NCBI GenBank assembly: GCA_030268105.1
Contig: BSDZ01000080.1
Span: forward strand, 2,459,001-2,523,000
From: Volvox africanus
Lineage: Eukaryota > Chlorophyta > Chlorophyceae > Chlamydomonadales > Volvocaceae
DNA: 64,000 nt
Direction: 5' to 3'
Shown here: positions 1 through 12,600 of the stretch, in pieces
Layout: every line of letters begins with the position of its first letter
How positions within the stretch are numbered: position 1 is the stretch's first letter
Program-made: the position numbers and the translations under genes
The notes under the pieces: generated by a model
Database searches by the model: none
What the model was told of the DNA's origin: nothing
The model's input: the letters and a program-made list of their open reading frames with translations, nothing else

Positions 1-81
1 TTAGGAGATCCATTAAGATCATCGGCATCGATGGAGCTAGCTCGCGTAATATTTGCATGGCATTCGTGACCAGTTGAAATT
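1..81 (-). CDS. Possible exon of a membrane channel-like gene, cut by window edge
   Basis: On the minus strand an AG acceptor (just above base 81) opens a frame that runs off the window. It reads FQLVTNAMQILRELAP followed by SMPMILMDLL. This resembles the S4-S5 linker and start of S5 in voltage-gated cation channels, where a basic or amphipathic stretch precedes a run of Met, Ile and Leu. Only about 26 residues are visible, so this is a resemblance, not an assignment. The exon-like piece at 599-673 on the same strand could belong to the same gene. The gene would continue to the left of the window. Confidence 0.25.
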
Positions 82-598
82 CTTGTCACGCAGGTTGAAC
101 GGCTTGCAGGAAAACTTTCCCCGTACTTATTTGCTGATACCGGGTAGCTACGGCCACACTACCGCATCCTTGCTTGCAGCAAGGTAGGCGCGGTATAGCC
201 GTTAACGACGCAACATCATACGCCACAAGTGAGACCTTCCCCATCCTGCCTCATTGCGCTTTCCATATACGGAAGGGCAATAAACTAACGCAACCATGTA
301 TGTAGACGGGTACTATTCGCACCAGCATGTATGCGCCGGGCAAGCTTGGTCCCTGTAATTCAGTAGGTGCATACTGTGTCGCGCGAATTTGCAGGCATCC
401 CACAGTGCAAATTGTTTCCCTCAGTGATGCATCCCATGCAGTGGAGACAGCCGTTCGACTGGTCATGTCGTTATGTGAAGATGGTTCCGAGGATGCTGAC
501 AGACTCGGCTACATCGACATGCCTGCACAGGTCAGTTGCGCAGCTGGCTCGTGTTGTGAGGAATGTTTGAAATGGGGTTATGCGTAAACTTACGGCTC

Positions 599-673
599 CA
601 TTGTTATCCTGGTCCAGAAACTCACACAGGTCGTAGATGCAGTGGCCATCAGCAACACCTGTGCAACTCTGGA
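599..673 (-). CDS. Possible EF-hand-containing exon
   Basis: Minus-strand exon candidate between an acceptor (TTTCATCCAG) and a strong GTAAGT donor. It encodes SCTGVADGHCIYDLCEF followed by LDQDNNGA. The D-x-D-x-N-G pattern is the first half of an EF-hand calcium loop, which an intron would then interrupt. I could not find a clean continuation on the 3' side: the candidate acceptors near 500-530 give no convincing second half of the loop. It may be the 5' part of the gene whose next exon is at 1-81, or an isolated remnant. The surrounding long minus-strand open frame (471-920) reads straight through the likely intron and should not be taken as a protein. Confidence 0.3.
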
Positions 674-1287
674 TGAAATTGAAGCAAGAAGAATGTGATA
701 TGTGAGCACACGCTCCGTTGCCTCGCCAAATGCAGCTCCTTAGGGAGCGGTTCCAAAAGAGGAACACGCAGGGGTGGAAATCAGCAAGGGGAATGATTGC
801 CAGAAACCACGCATATCCGTACACAACTGTTGTAAGGGGCATCTCAGAGATTTGCACTTCAATTCTGGGTTGGTGAGAGACGCATGAGCGTGCTTTAGGC
901 ATACCGTGGTACCGACACACTTTTGCTTGACCTGGATTTTCAGGGTTTTCAGGATAAGAAAGATGAGATGATGGGCCTTAACGCGATTTTGGTGGTGATC
1001 TCGTGCGCACAACAATTGGTCTCCACGTGCCTGCCAAGCGTTTCGGAGCAGAGTCGCCTGTGTGGGCAATTTCCCTATCCACAAATTAAGAGACGTGGTC
1101 CATTTAGCTGAATTCTGCTGAAAGCTGTGATATGTTACCTCATGGTTACTTTTGTCACGGCACCTTTCCGTACACTCGGCATACGCGACGTTGCCTACTT
1201 TTACATTCAGCTTTTCATTTGTTAAGTGTCAGGGGCCATACATAAAATCAGATTCGCGTCATATTGCTGCACTAGCAACTTTACATA

Positions 1288-4200
1288 ATGAATATTAGCG
1301 CTCCACGCGTAGATGCACAGGGCAATGCCATTCGCCGGCAGAAGACCAGCAGCAGCCGTGTTACTACCGCGCGCATATGCAGGCGACATAATGTTTTGAG
1401 GGTTTTTGCAGTTGCAGCCCCGGAGACTCCTGTTACAGAATATCAGCGTCCTGATGCCACCGGTCGCTATGGCAAGTTCGGCGGCAAATATGTGCCGGAG
1501 ACCCTTATCCCAGCTTTGGAGCAGCTAGAAAATGACTACAAAGCAGCTATGGCGGATAATTCGTTTAAGGCAAGGGCTTGTGGTGTCCGGATGTGCACCT
1601 CACAGTTGGCGGCCAGAGTTTTACGGTGACCTTGAAGAGAATCGTTTAATTACGACTTATTTTCGTAGTCATATCATTACATCAATTTCACCCTGCAACG
1701 CAGGCTGAGATGGAGTCTATCCTTAAGGATTACGTCGGCCGTGAGACGCCGCTGTATTATGCCGTTCGTTTGTCAGATCACTTTACGACGTAAGGAAATT
1801 ACCGCTGAATACGCTATGATTTTAGACGCTGTCTGATTGAGAACCCTTACCTCCAAACTTGCAGTGCGGACGGGGGCAAAGCGGAAATTTACCTTAAACG
1901 TGAGGACCTCAACCATACCGGTGCGCACAAAATTAACAACTCACTCGGTCAGGCATTGCTGTGCAAGCGCCTGAACAAGAAGCGTATTATTGCCGAGACG
2001 GGTGCTGGACAGCATGGTGTCGCGACGGTGAGCGACTATACTGGTTGGTTGGATGGGATGTGGTGTATACGGCCGTGGAAGATTGCTTGTCCTCGCCTTG
2101 GCGCTCGCCGTTTGTGTGGCCACGGGCAGCAGTGTGCTGTGCGCAGGCTACCATTTGCGCCCGCCTGGGCCTGAAGTGCATCGTGTATATGGGCGCAAAG
2201 GACATGGAGCGTCAGGCTCTCAACGTGTTCCGGATGCGCTTGTGTGGAGCAGAGGTACGGCCAGTGTACAGTGGTACGGCAACGCTGAAGGATGCCACCA
2301 GCGAGGCCATTCGCGACTGGGTCACCAACGTGGAGACGACCCACTACATTTTAGGTTCAGCTGCTGGTCCTCATCCATACCCCATGATGGTATGAAACTT
2401 GATAGTGCAAACTCCCAAAACACAGGAATCACGGCACGCTTGCATGGGATACAGGATTGGCCTGGGGCCGTATGAACTAGAAGGGCGGGCAACCTATCTG
2501 GGTGAAAGAGAGCATTGCGCGAATGAAATGTCCGGGCGATTATTCCTCTTGTCTGTTTCGGCCAGTTGCAGCACTGGCCCCTTAGTAATGGTTGTCGCTG
2601 CCGTCCGCAGTTTGTTGTCCGGGTTTAGCCAAGACATGTTGTGAGGGTCACGTCGGGCAATGTACACAATATTAGGTTAAGATCCAGATTAGCTGGCACA
2701 TTTCCCTGAAGGTGCTCCATCCGACCCCATCCGCAGGTCCGTGATTTCCAATCCGTGATTGGCCGTGAGACACGGGCGCAATGCCAGGAGAAGTGGGGTG
2801 GTTCACCGGACGTCGTGATGGCATGCGTCGGCGGTGGATCGAATGCAATTGGCATCTTCAACGAATTTGTGAATGACACCAACGTAAGTATGTTCCTGTT
2901 GGATTGCATGTGTCCATATTCAACCATTGCGGCAGTAGGAGTTTAGGCAGAGCGGAGAGCCTTGTTCCAAAGCGCAAAGCGTGAATCTTGTTGAAACTTA
3001 GAGGGGGGAAGCAGAAGAGCTCAGTAAGATTTTTCTGACTGCTGGCTGATGTTAGGAGCCAACGGACAGGGGGTAGCATGCGCTTATGCTCTGAAGGAAA
3101 GGGTTTGACAAAGCATCGCTTCTGATGGCCGGTTAATCAGACTCTGGCTCCTAGGCAAGCCTTCAACTTTAAATTGCGTTCTCACTCCATTATGGCATTG
3201 ACACTAAGCACAAGGTGTCGACCTGATACGCCGACCGAACGTTCCAATGGCCACTTCACAGTTTCTCCGGTCCATGTATCCTGACAGATACGGCTCATCG
3301 GCGTTGAGGCCGGTGGTGAGGGTGTGGACACCAACAAGCACGCAGCTACACTGACCCGTGGATCACCGGGTGTACTTCACGGCAGCTACAGCTATTTGCT
3401 GCAGGACGAGGATGGGCAAATCATCGACCCGCACTCTATTAGTGCAGGGTGAGAAGGATCCCGATGTGCTGGCTGAGTTTGTAACAGTGTTATCCAGTCG
3501 GGCGGCCCAGGCTTGTGCTAGGATTGCATACGCGTGGTGGAGGTGCGAAAAGTGCTCCAGATTGGGGTCAGGACACCAATACAGCGCTTGAGGTTATCAC
3601 GACATTGCCTTGGCCTTTATATCGAATGGCCGTTTTCCGCTATGCCCTGCCCTGTGGGCTCGGCCTCGCCAGAGGGCGAGGGTCTCTAATGGGTCCTCAC
3701 TGCGAGCGCGGGATCTGGCCTGGAATTTATACAACCGGGACCCGTTTGCCATGCCTGGTTTCCATTGTGTCAACGGATACATCGATGTTGCATGGCGTGC
3801 AAACCTACACTAACCAATTGCTTTCAGGTTGGATTACCCGGGCATCGGACCAGAGCATTCTTTCCTTAAGGATATCGGGCGTGCTGAGTATTACGCCGTG
3901 ACAGACTCGGAGGCTTTGGAGGGCTTCCAGCTGCTCAGCAGGTGGGTTTAGTTCCTTAAAGGGGGGGGGGGCGTGGGGTTCTGTAATGGCTACATGTGTC
4001 TGTTTAGCCAAAACATCATATAATTAGTCCTATTTAACGCTCGATAGGGTGCGGCTGACAGGGTCTACTTGGGCCTCCAGCACCAATGCAAGCATTGAAA
4101 GATGTGGGGTCAGACGATGGCCACGAATAACGAAAGTGCTCTTGCCTGGATCATGCAGGTTGGAAGGCATCATCCCGGCACTTGAGACGAGTCATGCGAT

Positions 4201-4315
4201 TGCTTACCTGGCCAAGCTGGTGCCTACGCTCAAGAGTGGTACGCGTGTCGTAATCAACTGCTCAGGGCGCGGCGATAAGGATGTCAACAACGCCATGAAG
4301 TACCTGCAGCTGTAG
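1288..4315 (+). CDS. TSB (MAA7 in Chlamydomonas): Tryptophan synthase beta subunit, plastid-targeted (8 exons)
   Basis: PLP enzyme that condenses indole with serine to give tryptophan, the last step of tryptophan synthesis, in the chloroplast. Exons: 1288-1569, 1704-1789, 1865-2027, 2147-2389, 2737-2883, 3288-3448, 3828-3941, 4159-4315. All junction phases close, giving about 450 residues, the usual plant/algal length. Residues 1 to about 45 are rich in Arg, Ser and Ala and end in VLRVFAVA, a typical algal transit peptide. The mature part has [15 protein letters not shown], the PLP-lysine motif HTGAHKINN, the GAGQHGVAT loop, the phosphate-binding GGGSNAIG and the C-terminal NCSGRGDKD motif. 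The first intron has a GC donor (AAG/GCAAGG). A TGTAA element lies 120 nt after the stop. The ATG was chosen as the first in frame, just upstream of the transit peptide. Loss of this gene gives 5-fluoroindole resistance in Chlamydomonas (established knowledge). Confidence 0.97.
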
Positions 4316-4435
4316 TTATATGAGTTGCATATTTAGATTTCTAAGAATGGATGGCGAGGGGTCTTAACAGCGGGACGGGGCTGGTTACTAGCGGAGGGGT
4401 GTGTGGAGGGTATGCGACCGACCTGAGTGATGGAT

Positions 4436-4440
4436 TGTAA
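4436..4440 (+). promoter_or_regulatory. TGTAA polyadenylation signal of the tryptophan synthase gene
   Basis: TGTAA occurs 120 nt after the stop codon. This pentamer replaces AATAAA as the main poly(A) signal in Chlamydomonadales (established knowledge). Its position suits the 3' end of the upstream gene. Confidence 0.5.
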
Positions 4441-6641
4441 GTTGGAGCGCTGATGTATGAGAAGTGGTCCAGATTGCATTATGCAGCCGTGTGATTAATG
4501 ATCGGGGGCAGCTAGGTCCCCGGTCAAAGTGTTGAGCAAGAGGTGAGATTCCACGTGTCGTAGGCGAAAAAAATGATCTAAAATCATCTTCCAAAATGAT
4601 CTTAAAAGGAATCCCAATCCTGATCTAATATAATTTTTTATGCAAAGCCACCCTACATTAATTGTAAGATTATGTTGCGGTATACCAAACTTCCTCGAAT
4701 CCGCAGCGTTTTAGCTAACCCTTTTACACCTCATGAACGAATGCAACACTTCATCCCGAAATGCAACCCTGAGGGTTGAATGAGAAGGGGAGGTATGAAT
4801 ACCCTTGCGAAGCATTCCGCAGGGATGATATCAAACTTATCAGTGGGACATCGTGAACGCCACTCCAATTACTAAGAACTTAAGAATTTTCTAAAAGCTA
4901 TTGCACCAAACACACAGAGCCCACGTAATTACCTTTGTATTGTACACGGCGTGAGCCAGACAGGAAAGTTTAACTAGCCAAGGCGTTTCGATGTCCAGAC
5001 GTCCAGACAGTGGGGAAAATGTGAAACCCATCTCTGGCCGGTCTGACCATGACACCGATGCTTGGTAAAGAAATCATTCAGCACAATTGTTTGGGCGCCC
5101 CAGAAATCTGTGCGTCTGCTTGCTCTGGAATCAGGCAAGACTAAACCTCTAGCATATAAAAATAGCTGGGGAGTTACCCTTAGGCCTATGGAGAACCGAA
5201 AAGCAAACCGTTACCCTAATGAAGAACCCTCATGGCAAGAGAGGGTGCCAACAACGGGAAGAAGGGAGGGATGTGATTGAGGAGGGCTGCTGTTGAGTGG
5301 GACAACAAAGGAAAGGGAAGAAGCAAACAAAGTAAGGTATCCATACCATCCATTAGCCGAGCAGGATTAGATTTTTGGATGAACTTTACAAATATTACAT
5401 AACAATTTGCCAGAACGCTGCAGAATGGAGCAAGCGTGGTAAGACACAATATGACCTGCGAGCTGACCAGTAGCGGAGTTGACGCCTTAGTTGATTCGGC
5501 AGATTCCGCTGGATGCTGGTGGTGGGTGCTGAACCTGGGAAAACCACTGATTTCGGAGAAGTCGGCATGGGAGACTGGATGAGGGTGCCCCGAAACACCG
5601 GGGAAGGTAGGGGCTGCCAGGTTAGTGGCCACGGGTGATGTACCCCCCTATCCTACACACACAATATGACCAAAGTTAACCTTGGTAATTTTGCGTCTGC
5701 ACCACATGGTGCCACTCTACAAGGAGGTTATGAACGGGCCTCAGATGCCAGATGCGGCGAGTTTGTGTCATTCTCCGCTCTACATGGCTTTGGTAGTGGA
5801 CAACCACCCACCACCAACCTAAAGTCCTGGTACGGCATAAGTATTTGAAATACGACACTGTGGATTAGGTAATGTTGTCGCATATTATACTGTCATCAAT
5901 GTCAGGAGCAATCCAATATGCCACTAAATCTTTCGCTTTTCCAAGCCCAGGCCCCAGCCCAATCACACAAGGGGCATTTCCACTTCTCATTCACTGCAGC
6001 TACTGCGGCCGTTTGCACGATTTCTAGACACGACTTGACAAACTGGACCTGGAACTCATGACTAAATTAAATATTAATTCGTATTAGAAGCTACGAGTTA
6101 AGGAACGGTGATAGGTCTGCTCTGCCGACGCCTAAGGTGCATTGCAGTCAAACAACTACGCGTAGAACGTGTAAAACTATGCAAAGGGAATCGAAAATCT
6201 CTACCTCAAAATACGAACGCAAACAAAAGTTGCGGCTCTCAGGATCAACCACCCCCAGAACATATGTTTTCCTATGTACGACTTATGTTGAGGTAGCAAA
6301 TCCTTATTCGTGATTATGTAATTGATTATGCTTGATTGTGTAAAATGGCGGATATGGGAACGGGTCTTAGTCAGAAGTTTACTATTCGCACCGCTCATGG
6401 TGGTATACCGAAAATTATTTTCGATCAGGATTGGGACTTCTGTTAATCATCTTAGTTTTCGATGCCTATGATACGTGGGATCCCACGAATCGTATAGTCC
6501 CATGTATAGCCCGACACTTGACTGGAAGACCTAGCTGCCGAGGCAGCCGTTGGTGTAGTACGGCTAGCCTCTGCCCATTCGGCGAGCCAAGTCATGAAAT
6601 GACGCATATTTCACTCCCATTCACCGGGGTGCGAGATATGT
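4441..6641. other. Intergenic stretch, about 2.2 kb, with one dispersed repeat
   Basis: Apart from the repeat at 5452-5662 I see no exon with supporting splice sites or family motif. Base composition is more AT-rich than in the flanking genes. Short open frames here do not resemble known proteins. The far end (about 6640-6735) may hold a 5' exon of the next gene. Confidence 0.5.
5452..5662 (-). repeat. Dispersed repeat, copy A (inverted relative to copy B at 22739-22950)
   Basis: About 210 bp that match 22739-22950 in reverse complement almost base for base. Both copies carry a short open frame starting MATNLA, which probably reflects shared sequence rather than a gene. A 13-bp direct repeat, ACACAATATGACC, lies at 5444-5456 and again at 5659-5671, at the edges of this copy. 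This looks like a target-site duplication. However, copy B shares a few bases of it at each edge, so part of the repeat could belong to the element. Confidence 0.8.
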
Positions 6642-6753
6642 TATTGTACAGAGGTTGCAGAAAGTTCCTGCGTTTAAACCAATCGATGACGTCAATCTGC
6701 GCCGCAAACGAGACGAATTGACAGAACAAGCTAAGGGTTAATGCAAGACCTAT

Positions 6754-9397
6754 ATGCTGTTATCGCCTGGTCAAATTTGCTGTAGACCGCTCTCTTACCA
6801 TCTCGGCCTTCGCCGCCAGCGGGCACCCACATGCGATTTTGGGGCGAGTCTCAAAGCAGCGGACGGCATCTTAACTCTCAAGCATATCCTTTCTAAGCCA
6901 TATGCTTATGGGAAGGGAACAAGTAAAGCTATCCGTCAGGCAGTGCAAGCTGTCGGTAGTCATGCCGGTGAGAAAGGTCAAAGCCTCCTTCATTTTTGGA
7001 TCTAAGCATACTTACACTCTACAAATTCGACTTACTCACAGGTTCTTGGGATGCTCTTGCCTTGGGGACGGCCTTGCGGGTGCCTCCGCCTGCTGCCCGG
7101 GCTTTGGCCACCGCACTCAACAATGCGGAGGACTTACCGCGGGATGCAACGGTCGAAGAAATTTCAAAGCGATGCGTCATTCTTCAGAAGGAGCTTGGGC
7201 TGGACCCGATACAGGTTTGTATTAACCCTACCGCGTTGCACAACATTTGGTTCTTTAAATACATATTCGAGCTGCAAAAAGTGCTGTAACCTCCGGGGAT
7301 GCAGGCAAGAGGCACACCCGATTGCACCCGATTGAGTACGCTCCCCTGTGTGTATGCAAGCGGGTATATGGTCGAAGTCGATTTATGTGTATGCACACTC
7401 GCAATAATATATGTACAGCTTGACCTGTGCGGCATGCTCATCCACAGGTTGCACGTATGGTCGCGCTTCAGCCGGCATTCCTTGCCTGCCACACGGCCAC
7501 CATCCGTACCCACGCGCAACGGCTGGCGTTCTTTCTCAGCAACGGCATTAGATTGCCAGCTCCTAACGAGGCCACGAGTGGTACGGCGGCCACAGCATCC
7601 TGTAGCATCTCCAAGGCAGGTCAAAGCGGGCATGCACCACCAGCGATGCCAACAGCGACGAAACGGGGAGAAGCAGCAACTATACCAACAGCACGCCCAC
7701 CACCACAGCTAGCTGTCGATGTCCTGATAGCAGCTCCGGGCAGGGGCGCCGGTCCAGCTGCGCAGAAGGACGCGCTAACCACATCTCAGGCTGCCCTAGA
7801 GCTTATCGCGCGTCAGCCCGCATTGCTAGAGATGCCCATGGACCGCTTAGTGACGCGATGCGCTGATCTGGCGGAAATACTGGGTGTGGCGCCTTATGAC
7901 ACGTGCCTCTGCTTCACACGGATGAGACCGGACGAGCTGGCGCGAATGCTACAGGCGTCCCAGCTGGTTATCAGGCAGTCCTGGCTGGGCCTTGTAACAG
8001 CCCTTGCATCCCTGCAACAGCCGGGGCTGTACGGCCCCTCTCCATCCATTCCGGCAATCTATAACGGCAATCGCATGCTCGAGGCGTCAGCCAATCCCAG
8101 GGGACCTGGCCGCAAGCTTCCCGATAAGGGCGGCTCAGTGAAAACAGCCTTGTGGTCGACGCAGGAGAACTGCAAAAAACCACATCCGGTCTTGCAAAAC
8201 GACCGGCGAATTGACGTCTTTCTGCCGGTTTCCGTGGAGCGTGCAGCACAGCGCATGGTCTTGCTGTGTCCTCAGCTACTCATGCTGCCGCCCGGCTGGG
8301 TGCAGGCTTCAGCGCTGCACCTACGGAAGCTCCTCGGGTTGACACCGGCAGGCCTACGACGCTTGATGGTCCGCAGCCCGCGCTTGCTCCTGCTGCCCAA
8401 GCGTCATCGCGAGGATGCACTGCGGGCCCTCGTGGATGAGCTGGGGTTGCGCATGTCAGAAGACGCAGCACGGCTGATCTCGCAGCAGCCAAATTTGTTG
8501 AAATGGACTCCTGAGGGGTTGCGTGGCAAGCTGGCGGAAATGGCCGAGACGCTTAGGCTTCCCCGCCGTGGCATCGCACGGCTGTGCCGCAATCAACCCG
8601 CGCTGTTGGCAATGTCGAGCCAGTCCCTGGCATTGAAGCTGCAAGGGCTGCAGCGAGTGCTGAGACTCCTCGATGCCGATGCCGCACGACGGCTTGTGCT
8701 CCGGCAGCCCGGAGTTCTGTCTATGTCCAGCAGCACCATAGAACGCAAGGTCCGGCTTCTTGCGTACGGTTTGGGCCTGACCAATGCGTTTGTTGCGGCC
8801 ACGACGGGCCCTACATCGGTGGCACAAGCTGCTGTTGCAACTACTGCTGCATCTACAATTGAAGGAACCAGCAAATACACGACCCAGAAAGATACCACAT
8901 CCACAGCCGCACTGGAACCAGCAGCGTCACGAGGCCATCGCCGCGTTGTGCTACAGACTGTGCTGCGTCTGGTAGTGGCGGAGCCGACGCTGTTGACGAT
9001 GAGCGTGGACGCCATGCCACGGAGGATAGAACAGCTGGCAGAGGCGCTTAACGCAACTACTTTGCACGAGGCACGCGCCATGGTGCTTGAGTGTCCCCGG
9101 CTGCTTCTGGTACAGCGTGCCATGCTGCATTACCGGTTGCAGGAGCTGGCGTGGGGACTGGATGCACCAACGTGGGCTGTGAAACGACTGGTGCTGGCAC
9201 GACCCAGGGCATTTTTCCTGCCCCTGCAGGAGTTAAGGGAGGCGCTGGCACGGGCAGAGGCTGCTGGTGCGGGTCATGGTATGCATGGGCGAAAGATGCA
9301 AGTTGCCGCAGCTTTGGAAGCTCTTGCGGCCGATGATGGCGAGTTGTTGGATTTGGGTCTGAATTCGGACGGGGCACGTAAACAAGCAGCACCGTAA
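6754..9397 (+). CDS. mTERF-repeat organelle protein (at least 3 exons, 5' end uncertain)
   Basis: Helical-repeat nucleic-acid-binding protein of the mTERF family; in plants and algae these act in mitochondrial or plastid transcription and RNA processing. Supported exons are 6754(?)-6967, 7042-7214 and 7448-9397, with closing phases. The third exon has at least seven repeats built on the pattern QPxLLxM..., for example QPAFLACHTATIRTHA, CPQLLMLPPGWVQAS, SPRLLLLPKRH, QPNLLKWTPEGL, QPALLAMSS, QPGVLSMSS, EPTLLTMSVDAM and CPRLLLVQRAM. Each is followed by a LxxLLGL-type helix pair. Low-complexity Thr/Ala linkers (about 8800-8930) separate repeat blocks. The ATG at 6754 is only the first in frame. 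An exon-like piece at about 6642-6734 (reading KVPAFKPIDDVNLRRKRDE) may be a true upstream exon, so the targeting peptide is not located. The long repeat exon reads in frame throughout. Confidence 0.85.
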
Positions 9398-9687
9398 CAG
9401 CAGGCTTCAACGCGTGAAGGGGGTTGATTTTTTTCTGATATAATTTATTTGGTCACATTCATGCTTGTTGGGGACACGATCTCGGTCCTTTCTCAATCCT
9501 GCGTCAGTGTGTGTTTGCATCCAAATGGTTGCCTACAGACCCTTGTAGCTGAATGCAATGCCCTATTTCATTACGATTCTTTGAAACGAATAGTTGCGGA
9601 TGTTGTCAGCGTCAAATGACCATTTAAGCGCATTTAGACAAAATCAGCGACGCCTCTCCGTACCCTTCCTAGTAGCCGTCCTATCCT

Positions 9688-12600
9688 TTATCCAATGGTT
9701 TCTCCCGGCTCGTCATCGTCCTCCTCTTCTCGATCCTCATAGTCGATTCCGTAGTATTCATCTACCAGATCTTGCGCCCACGCCTGCAGTGGCGGTGCGT
9801 CTAGACCGCTACGGCCTTCCTGCACCGCCTCCAGCGCGTCAATGCCGTCCAGCTCCTCTACCAGCCGCCGCGCCCCTTTGAGCTCCCGCAGAACCACAGT
9901 CACGAAGCGAAGTGAAGCGTGCACTGCGTCGGGGACGGAGGTGCGGAGCAGGTCCAGGAACGCTGCCAACACGTGTTGCTGGTCCTCCTTGCCCGACACG
10001 CCTAATGTGTGCAGCATCGCCAACCTGCCCGCCCGCGAATCGTCGTGCTCTGGAGCGCCCTCCGTCATCACCGCTAGTGCCGCAGCGGCCTCCCGCCGTA
10101 CATCCATGGTGGGCCCAGGTAGCAGCTCCATAAGGACGGATGTGACTCCTGCCTCTGCCAGGGCCTTGCGCACGGCGTCCACAGCCACGGGCCCAGCACG
10201 GCGAGCGCCACCAGCCAACGCCGCCATAAGACCAGCGGCGCTTGCACGTATTCGGCGGTGGGGCACGCTGCCCTGCAGACACGCCAGCAGCATCTGCATG
10301 GCCGTTGCTGTGAGTTCAGGTGTTAGAGGGCGGGGGGCGTGAAGTTCCGCCAACACAAGCAGCGTGTGATCGGGGTCGGCGGCAATGTTGGCGGCCGCCA
10401 ACAGCAGCGGTAGCAGCGTGCGTTGCACAGCCTGGGCGGCCTCCTCCAGAATGGGATCGTTGCCGTTTAGGGTGGCCTGCGGAAGCAGCAGTGATGAAAA
10501 CGCGAAAGTAAGGGCTGCATGCGTGGACAGGCGCTTGAACGGACACGTAGGCGCGGAATTCAACATGTGTGGCACACCTGGTCCAGGTAAAACTTGATGC
10601 ATCGCGCAGTGTGCAGCAGTTTTTATGTACGCTGTGCAGATATCCGAGCATGTCTTTCGTTTTCACGCATATAACTACGCGTAGGACTGAGTGCCAGCAA
10701 ATCGCGCATGACATCCTGATCACACCATCCCACATGCACGCGCGCATGCGGCATTCAAAGTGTCGACCGTTGCCGGACCTGTCACCTTCACTTCACAATC
10801 ACATTGCAACATCTCCATGTTGCCTGCCTGCACACCTCGCCGCCAGCCTGTGCCGCCGCTGGTCCAACAAACACCAGTACAACTCCTAAGAGTCTGATAC
10901 GCGCAAGTCCCTAGGAGACGCGGAAACTCACTGCGTAATGAGCAAAGCGCACGGAGCTCAGCAGGAGGCCCGGCAGCAGTCCGCCGTCATCCACCAGGTG
11001 TTTAATTGCTGCTGGCCAGTCTACGGAGCTGCAGAAGGCCACTAACCAGGCCACGCCCCGGAGCAGCTCGGGATAGGGTGTTGGCGCCAACAGCACGCGC
11101 CGCAGGCCTGCCAGCAGCGCCGGTTGTGCCACGAGTGAGGCAACCTGTTGGCAGCCGGATTCCCAGCGGCAACCAATGGTTACGTGTGACACTGCGCGGC
11201 ATGAACTCTGTGCCTGTCTGTGTCCCTTCGGCTGTTTGGAAAACATAGCGGTAAATTAAATATTCACCTCAAAGAGCAGTACAACATAACTATAAGGCTA
11301 TACGACCTCGCCGGGAAGGAACTTTCGGTGCGCGCGGAAGCTTTCGGGGTTGTTTGCCATTTCGGCGGCGTTGCATGCAGAACATGCCGAAATTTATCAG
11401 ATTTGTCATTTGCATAAACACGTGCTGAGGGTGCTGGCGCCAGACAAAGTTGTGTACGTACCGCATCGCCACGATCTCGGATCAGCATTCCCACGGCCCA
11501 CAGCGCGGTAGAGCAGCAGTGCACCTCGGGCGGATCCGGACCCGGTTGGAGCAACGCCAGCTGCGTCGCATCGCCAGCTGCCACCTGAGCAACCGCATCT
11601 ACTGCCGGGGAGGCGCGATCCGCTGCGCATTCGATAGTGGCCAGTAGCAGCTGAAGGAGCACTGGTCCCGCTCCTGCCTCTGTCAGGCAATCCTGGAGCT
11701 CGTAACCCCAGCCTGTGCGACCAGCCGTTCACGCGCACTCAACCCACGGCAGTCGTCCTTGCAAGCTAAGCTCAACCGGCAGAGCATGCATGCCAACCAT
11801 CGTCGCGAATTTCAACCGCAATCATGGCTTGCTCGTGTTGCTCGCGACTGAGCCATCGTTGATGTTATGGATAGATACCCATAGCGGTTCTAGGACCAGG
11901 CGGCGTGCATAACCATACAGCCATAACCCCAAACATGGCTGTCAAGAGCAGGTTCTTGAAAATCCACTCAAAGTTAGCCGGTGTCTTTTGCCTCCCAGAA
12001 GGGCAATTCTACCCGCAATCCTACCCGCCATAACGCCGAACGGCGCTGCCATTTGTGCGGCATCCAGCAATGCAGCATCGCGGTCCACAGCGACAGTGGT
12101 CGTGGTTCCGCCGGCTGCGGAGCCCAGCTCTGCCACAGCGGCTGTGAGTTGGCTGGTAAGCGCCGCCACCGCCGGCCGAACTGCAAGTGCCGCAGTCACG
12201 CTGGCGCTAGCCACAAGTTCGAGCGCACAGGCTGCAGCGCGCGTTGACCCTGCATGCATGTAGAAATAGGCAAAGAGACCCCAACACACCAGCGCACAGG
12301 CGATTAGTCGGGAAAATGGCCAGGCGCTAGCCGCAACTTGTATATGCGGTTATTGTAGAAGATGAACAGGCATTTACAGTGCACATGGGATCATCCCGCA
12401 TTGTGTCCCCCCTTGCGCGTGTCGTGAATTTTCCCATGCCGTGAGACGGTAATAGTCAAATGCCTCTTGCTCGCCGCAGCATCGGCACTCCTCTCCCCTT
12501 TCATGACAACACTGAGAGCCGCCAGGCCGCCGGTGGCCTGCAGCTACCTGTATGTCCCAACCGAAGTCGGCGCACCAGGTCCCTGCATGGCCCGCCCTCG

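Noticed and set aside
471..920. 149-codon minus-strand open frame as a whole protein
   Set aside because: It reads through the likely intron borders of the EF-hand-like exon; only the 599-673 part looks coding.
5216..5632. Open frame (minus) with counterpart at 22770-23075
   Set aside because: The shared protein part coincides exactly with the dispersed repeat, and the frames diverge at its borders, so it is repeat sequence rather than a conserved gene.
8456..9123. Minus-strand open frames opposite the mTERF repeats
   Set aside because: The plus strand has the clear repeat pattern; the minus frames follow from codon bias.
7445..9397. OPR or PPR repeats instead of mTERF
   Set aside because: The repeat length and the QPxLLxM core followed by LGL-type helices fit mTERF, and no PPyPW-like OPR motif is seen.
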